10,817 bases of DNA from an uncultured Actinomycetes bacterium (GTDB taxonomy: Bacteria; Actinomycetota; Acidimicrobiia; Acidimicrobiales; Microtrichaceae): NCBI GenBank assembly GCA_903953195.1, contig CAJBIS010000131.1:1-10817 (forward strand), written 5' to 3'. The position numbers were made by a program, and so were the translations under genes. The notes beneath the pieces were generated by a model. It ran no database searches, was not told the origin of the DNA, and saw only the letters and a program-made list of their open reading frames with translations. Position 1 is the stretch's first letter. Each line of letters begins with the position of its first letter. This document shows, one piece after another, positions 7,628-10,817 of this stretch.

Positions 7628-8515
7628 TCAGGGATGGCCTTCCTCGGCTGATGCGGCGCGCCATCCGGCTTCGTGCGCGATGGCTTCGGCGAGCTCACCG
7701 AGGTAGCGGCCGACAGGGAAACCTGCTTCGAGGGCGGCTGCTCGGAGGCCGAGCCAGACGTCGTCTGCGACGTCGATCCGCACGAACCGACTCCGAGGAG
7801 ATGGCTCTTTCTCGCCCGGCGATCGCCGCCGACGTGACGCCGGCGTGCCCGTGACCTCCCCGGCGGCGACGCCCTCGACCTCGATGCGGATCAGATCACC
7901 GAGCCACGAGACCAGCCACCGCCGTCGACACACTGCCTCTCGCTTCACCGTCGCCCACGCCCCGTCATCCACTTCGATCCGCACCGCTCGACCTCGACGT
8001 GTCCCGTCCTGACGGGTCCCAAGCCGCTCGACGCGGCGCTGCTGATACGTCAACCGCTTCTCCACCGCCCGCGCCTCCTCCTCGGTGGCGACCCGCTCCC
8101 GCTGCAACGCGTCCACCTGACGCAAGAGCGCACTGCGCTGCTCGATCAGCTCGTTGAGCCGGGCGACTTTGGCCTGCTCGTTCGCCAACCGATCCTCCGC
8201 CTCCGCCAGGTCCTCCTCCGCGTCGACGATGTCCCGATCCAGCCGCTCCCGGCGAGCCCGCTCGCCCTCCCGATGCCGAGCCTTCATCTCCGGAGACGTC
8301 CGCCACCTCTCATCCCAGCTCACAACACGACTCGGTTCCGCCGCAGCACGCGCTTCCACCGGTTGCTTCCGCCAGTTCCGCTCGCGGAACTTGCCAGTCT
8401 GTGCCCCTTCCTGACCACGTCTCGAACGAGACGCTCGACCGGCACGAACGACCGCTGCCCGATCGCTGGCGCCATCACGACTCAGCCCTGCTCGGCGAAA
8501 GGGCCACTGGCTCAC
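7628..8515 (-). CDS. Coiled-coil protein with two tandem ribbon-helix-helix-like segments
   Basis: The frame from the GTG at 8515 encodes 295 residues; I do not recognise the family. Residues 1-75 are Arg-rich and low in complexity. Residues 78-166 are highly charged with heptad-like spacing and look like a long coiled coil. Two similar segments follow: VRIEVDDGAWATVKREA near 178 and VRIDVADDVWLGLRAAA near 245. Each has a short beta-like strand, a helix, a turn and a second helix (SWLGDLIRIEVEG; RYLGELAEAIAHE), resembling a duplicated ribbon-helix-helix fold. The GTG lies 41 bases inside the preceding excisionase-like gene; a GTG at codon 65 and an ATG at codon 77 are alternative starts, none with a clear ribosome binding site. 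It is third in the apparent int-xis operon, so a DNA-binding role in recombination, maintenance or regulation is likely but inferred. Confidence 0.75.
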   Translation of the reverse strand: MSQWPFRRAGLSRDGASDRAAVVRAGRASRSRRGQEGAQTGKFRERNWRKQPVEARAAAEPSRVVSWDERWRTSPEMKARHREGERARRERLDRDIVDAEEDLAEAEDRLANEQAKVARLNELIEQRSALLRQVDALQRERVATEEEARAVEKRLTYQQRRVERLGTRQDGTRRGRAVRIEVDDGAWATVKREAVCRRRWLVSWLGDLIRIEVEGVAAGEVTGTPASRRRRSPGEKEPSPRSRFVRIDVADDVWLGLRAAALEAGFPVGRYLGELAEAIAHEAGWRAASAEEGHP

Positions 8516-8672
8516 CGGCCAGCAGCTGGTCCACGACGAGGCGCGGAACCACCAACCGCTGGCCGAGCCGCACCGCCCGCAGCTCCCCCCGCCGGATGCA
8601 CTCGTAGGCGGTGGATCTGGAGATCCCCAGCACCGCCGCCGCCTCCTCCACCGTCATCGTCGATCGCTCCAT
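8475..8672 (-). CDS. Excisionase-type helix-turn-helix protein (MerR-like winged helix)
   Basis: The gene encodes 65 residues. The start at 8672 is supported by GGTGAGGTG just upstream on the minus strand; the open frame extends to 8723 but lacks such a site. MTVEEAAAVLGISRSTAYECIRRGEL is read as two adjoining pieces: a recognition helix-turn-helix with SRSTAYECI, then RAVRLGQRLVVPRLVVDQLL forming the wing. This is the layout of the excisionase/helix_turn_helix_17 family, which binds att arm DNA and tips the integrase toward excision. It lies 95 bases downstream of the integrase and overlaps the next gene, so it is probably in one operon with both. Identification rests on family pattern; it could instead be a small regulator of the element. 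Confidence 0.85.
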   Translation of the reverse strand: MERSTMTVEEAAAVLGISRSTAYECIRRGELRAVRLGQRLVVPRLVVDQLLAGEPVALSPSRAES

Positions 8673-8767
8673 GCGCACCTCACCGGTCTGTTCAGCACCG
8701 GACGGACGTCGACCGGCACCCACCTATGCGCGCGCAGAAGCTTGCGACTTCCGGATTCGGATGCCCG

Positions 8768-9907
8768 TCAGCCGTCGAGCAGGTTCCCGAGCAGATCAGC
8801 CGCCTCGCGGTCCGCCTCGGGCACGAAGTGGCTGTAGATCGCCAGGGTCGTGGTCGGGCTGGCGTGACCGAGCCGGTTGGCGACGGTCTTTGGGTCGACG
8901 CCGTTGGAGATGAGCCTGGTGGCCACGTAGCGGCGGAGGTCGTGCAACCGGACGGTGTCCAGACCGAGCCCGTCACGGAGCTTGGTGAACCGTCGGCTGG
9001 CGCTGTCAGGACGCCAGGAACGAGACCCGTCGGGCTCGTAGCTGAGGACGTAGCTCGACGGCTCGAGGTCCACACCGAACGTCTCGGCCCGGTCCTGGCA
9101 CTCCATCCGGTGCTGCTCCAGCAGCCCGGCGGTCGCGTCGTCGATGGCCACCCGGCGCACCCGGTCGGTCTTGGTCTCCTTGCGGATGATCTCACCTTTG
9201 GCGATCACGACCGAGGAGCTGATCTCGACCGACCGGTAGTCGCTGGTCAGGTCTGACCACCGAATCCCGAGCACCTCGCCGCGGCGTGCGCCCAGCACCG
9301 CGGCCAGGCGGACGAAGACGTACAGGTCCGGATCCTCGGCCTCAGCCGCCTTGAGGATCCGCCCGAGCTCCTCGGGCGTCGGCGGGATCGGCTCCTTGCG
9401 GCGCACCTTCGGAGGCGAGGCGTTCGCCGCAGGATTCGACGTGATCCACTCCCACCGCACGGCCTGCTGGAGCGCCGAGCGGGCCACCGTGTGGAACTTG
9501 CGTACCGTCGCTGGGGCCAGCGGACGACGTTCGTCGGAGCCCGCCCGCAGCGCGCCGTACAGCGAGTCCAGGTCGGACGCTCGCAAACTGGCGAGCTTCC
9601 TGGTCCCCAGCGCCGGCTTGAGCACCGAGTCGATCACTCGGCGGTGCTCCAGCGCAGTGCGGGGCGACCAGTCCGGCGAGGCGGCGACGTACCAGGCGCC
9701 GAGCAGCTCGCCGAACGAGGCCGACGCCGGCGAGGTCCTCCCCTGCTGCACGTCGACGAGCATCTCGTTGCGGACACGCTCCGCGTCCTTGCGCGACCCA
9801 CGGACGGTTCGGGTGACCTGGCGCTTGCGACCGGTGACCGGATCACGGCCTGCGTAGACCATGACCCGGTAGGAACCGTTGCGCTCGACGATGTGTCCAC
9901 TCGGCAT
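8768..9907 (-). CDS. Site-specific tyrosine recombinase (integrase)
   Basis: The gene encodes 379 residues from the ATG at 9907. A TTG at 9949 would add 14 residues but lies inside the right arm-type motif; neither start has a strong ribosome binding site. The N-terminal 60 residues (GSYRVMVYAGRDPVTGRKR) look like an arm-binding domain. A SAM-like core-binding domain follows at about 65-165. The catalytic domain has all expected residues: R208 in ARRGEVLGIRW, K246 in ETKTDR, H322 and R325 in LHDLRR, H348 in RLGHAS, and nucleophile Y358 in LAIYSHF. Length is typical for actinobacterial element integrases. It sits next to tRNA-Glu, reads away from it, and should catalyse recombination between the 40-bp repeats. 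The enzyme looks intact. Confidence 0.95.
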   Translation of the reverse strand: MPSGHIVERNGSYRVMVYAGRDPVTGRKRQVTRTVRGSRKDAERVRNEMLVDVQQGRTSPASASFGELLGAWYVAASPDWSPRTALEHRRVIDSVLKPALGTRKLASLRASDLDSLYGALRAGSDERRPLAPATVRKFHTVARSALQQAVRWEWITSNPAANASPPKVRRKEPIPPTPEELGRILKAAEAEDPDLYVFVRLAAVLGARRGEVLGIRWSDLTSDYRSVEISSSVVIAKGEIIRKETKTDRVRRVAIDDATAGLLEQHRMECQDRAETFGVDLEPSSYVLSYEPDGSRSWRPDSASRRFTKLRDGLGLDTVRLHDLRRYVATRLISNGVDPKTVANRLGHASPTTTLAIYSHFVPEADREAADLLGNLLDG

Positions 9908-9938
9908 ACCGGAACCGTACGGACCACGTCTGACACTC

Positions 9939-9961
9939 TGGGTTACCAAACGGGTTACCAG
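9939..9961. repeat. Arm-type repeat, right copy, overlapping the upstream end of int
   Basis: Two tandem GGGTTACCA units at 12-base spacing match the left-end motif (185-207) at 21 of 23 positions in direct orientation. The block lies immediately upstream of the likely int start and contains the alternative TTG start. If the integrase binds here, it could also repress its own gene; that is inference. Confidence 0.7.
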
Positions 9962-9966
9962 CCGCC

Positions 9967-9984
9967 GTGGTCAGGCCTGACCAC
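9967..9984. promoter_or_regulatory. 18-bp perfect palindrome upstream of int
   Basis: GTGGTCAGGCCTGACCAC reads the same on both strands. It sits between the right arm-type repeat and the tRNA-Glu terminator, 60 bases upstream of the int ATG. A loopless perfect dyad fits an operator for a dimeric regulator or a recombination-accessory site better than a terminator. The cognate protein is unknown; the element's own DNA-binding proteins are candidates. Confidence 0.45.
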
Positions 9985-10003
9985 ATCGCCCGAGAACGAC
10001 GAA

Positions 10004-10023
10004 AGCCCTGCAATTGCAGGGCT
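10004..10023 (-). terminator. Element-borne terminator for tRNA-Glu
   Basis: A 20-bp perfect palindrome AGCCCTGCAATTGCAGGGCT starts nine bases after the tRNA-Glu 3' end and is followed on the minus strand by TTCGTCGTTC. It folds into a GC-rich stem with a short T-poor tail, common for terminators in GC-rich bacteria. Because it lies inside the element, it replaces the host terminator now stranded at 1-37. Confidence 0.6.
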
Positions 10024-10032
10024 CTCGCTCAG

Positions 10033-10105
10033 CACCCCCAACGGGATTCGAACCCGTGCCGCCACCTTGAGAGGGTGGTGTCCTAGGCCACTAGACGATG
10101 GGGGC
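10033..10105 (-). tRNA. tRNA-Glu (anticodon CTC)
   Basis: This is a complete 73-nt cloverleaf. The acceptor GCCCCCA pairs with TGGGGGT (terminal G-U), the anticodon stem CCACC/GGTGG encloses loop CTCTCAA with anticodon CTC, and the T-arm is CGGGT-TCGAATC-CCG type. CCA is not encoded. It is intact although an element uses it as integration site, because the element carries the 3' portion and restores it. The crossover segment probably coincides with the 7-base anticodon loop, the only part flanked by inverted stem sequences. The discriminator base is G here, whereas the displaced host copy implies A. Confidence 0.97.
10034..10073. repeat. Right attachment site within tRNA-Glu
   Basis: This 40-base stretch is identical to 42-81 and spans tRNA-Glu nucleotides from the first base of the anticodon loop to nucleotide 72. 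Excision between the two copies would release a 9,992-bp circle joining 10073 to 82, and would rejoin 81 to 10074 in the chromosome. Confidence 0.95.
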
Positions 10106-10149
10106 TGGTCACCCCGGATCCGCATGGCAGACCCGGCGATCTTGTTGAG

Positions 10150-10221
10150 CTCGGAGGGGAGGACTCGAACCCCCAATAACTGGACCAGAACCAGTTGTGT
10201 TGCCGATTACACCACCTCCGA
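10150..10221 (-). tRNA. tRNA-Gln (anticodon CTG)
   Basis: This is a 72-nt cloverleaf: acceptor TCGGAGG/CCTCCGA, D-stem GTGT/ACAC, anticodon stem ACTGG/CCAGT enclosing TTCTGGT with anticodon CTG, and T-stem GGGGG/CCTCC with one G-U pair around TTCGAGT. CCA is not encoded. It lies 44 bases upstream of tRNA-Glu on the same strand and is probably co-transcribed with it. It belongs to the host and is untouched by the integration. Confidence 0.96.
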
Positions 10222-10252
10222 AAGGCAGTGCCGCCCCGAGGGGCGCCGAGAA

Positions 10253-10283
10253 ACACTACCCGAGGGGCCGCACCGCGGAACAA
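10253..10283 (-). promoter_or_regulatory. Possible promoter of the tRNA-Gln/tRNA-Glu unit
   Basis: On the minus strand TTGTTC (10283-10278) and TAGTGT (10258-10253) are spaced by 19 bases, about 30 bases upstream of tRNA-Gln. The hexamers resemble the housekeeping consensus but the spacer is longer than ideal. Between it and the tRNA lies a 5-bp GC stem-loop (10232-10245) of unknown role. Confidence 0.35.
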
Positions 10284-10311
10284 CCGGTCGGCGATGGCGC
10301 CGCAGCCCGGG

Positions 10312-10817
10312 TCACGGCGAGTAGCGAAGCATCCGGCCGTACCCGATGATCCGCCCGAGCGCGACCAGGCCGGTCTCGCGAAGGAGTTCGGGCACCGACC
10401 CACCCTCGCTGCTCGGCGACTCGACGGCATCCATCCCGATCTCGCTGGCGATCCCTCCGAGCCGAAGGTTGTGGTAGCCGTCCGACACGAGCGTCACCGT
10501 CGACACCCCCTGCTGGTCGAGCACGCGGTTCGCCGCCGCCAGCGACTCCCACGAGCTCGCCCCGTCGTCGACGACGGTGATCGCCGACTCGGGTACGCCC
10601 TGGTCGCGCAGGTACTGGAAGCCGGCGAACGCCTCGGTGAACCGGTCGCCGGGCTGCTTCGAGCCCGTCACGACGATTCTCGGCGCGACCCCATCCCGGT
10701 AGAGCTGCAGCGCGTGATCGAGTCGGCCGCGCAGCACCGGCGACGGCCGGCCGTCGTACTGCGCGGCGCCCAGCACGACGATGGCGTCTGACTTGGCGGT
10801 ATCGTCGGACCGGGACG
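10312..10817 (-). CDS. YdcF/SanA-like DUF218 protein, 5' end outside the window
   Basis: The frame is open to the window edge, so only the last 168 residues or so are seen and the true start is missing. The visible part begins with SDAIVVLGAAQYDGRPSPVL, followed by RLDHALQLYRDGVAPRIVVTG, a central VVDDGASSWESL, and VSDGYHNLR near the C-terminal half. This order (VVLG, RL..A..LY..G.AP.I..TG, an E/D-S-T-type loop, VS..YH..R) is that of the DUF218 superfamily. Members include YdcF, SanA and ElyC, envelope-associated proteins linked to cell-wall metabolism or barrier function; the reaction is not well established. Any membrane segment would be in the missing N-terminus. It is a host gene upstream of the tRNAs and not part of the element. 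Confidence 0.85.
   Translation of the reverse strand, partial: SRSDDTAKSDAIVVLGAAQYDGRPSPVLRGRLDHALQLYRDGVAPRIVVTGSKQPGDRFTEAFAGFQYLRDQGVPESAITVVDDGASSWESLAAANRVLDQQGVSTVTLVSDGYHNLRLGGIASEIGMDAVESPSSEGGSVPELLRETGLVALGRIIGYGRMLRYSP

Noticed and set aside
9491..10324. A 277-codon plus-strand frame across the integrase start and the tRNAs
   Set aside because: It runs through two certain tRNA genes and opposite the integrase, so it cannot be a real gene.
1..10817. CRISPR array, insertion sequence or transposon ends
   Set aside because: No regularly spaced identical repeats and no transposase or terminal inverted repeats are visible. The only mobile unit is the integrase element.

Overview
The window is GC-rich DNA, probably from an actinomycete-like bacterium (Actinomycetota). 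I infer this from the strong G/C third-codon preference, GTG and probable TTG starts, and the style of the tRNA and Rhs genes; the exact lineage cannot be read from the sequence. All genes I can support lie on the minus strand, so the window reads right to left.

Right flank (about 10074-10817), host chromosome. A YdcF/DUF218-family gene is cut by the window edge. It is followed by tRNA-Gln(CTG) and tRNA-Glu(CTC). The 3' part of tRNA-Glu, from the start of the anticodon loop to nucleotide 72, is repeated perfectly as a 40-bp direct repeat at 42-81. This is the signature of an element integrated by a tyrosine recombinase. The excised circle would be 9,992 bp (82-10073). The far-left bases (1-41) are host DNA again and hold a strong terminator that probably once followed tRNA-Glu directly.

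Element, integration module (7628-10033). It holds a replacement terminator for tRNA-Glu, an 18-bp palindrome, a duplicated arm-type motif that is also present at the left end, a tyrosine integrase, a small excisionase-type helix-turn-helix protein, and a protein with a long coiled coil followed by two similar ribbon-helix-helix-like segments. No relaxase, type IV secretion or replication gene is visible, so the element is small and cannot obviously transfer itself.

Element, cargo (397-7321). About two thirds of the element is one gene for a secreted Rhs/YD-repeat protein of about 2,245 residues. It has a Sec signal peptide, N-terminal beta-rich surface modules, two PA14-like domains, a long YD-repeat shell interrupted by an extra beta-sandwich-like segment, and an Rhs core that ends in the two-aspartate processing motif. 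The 120-residue C-terminal tail is a glycine-rich, very hydrophobic multi-helix segment instead of a recognisable enzyme toxin. It overlaps a tiny gene for a protein with two membrane helices. The most interesting reading is a polymorphic toxin with a membrane-active tail and its membrane immunity protein, carried as the only cargo of a minimal tRNA-Glu element. That reading is inference from architecture.
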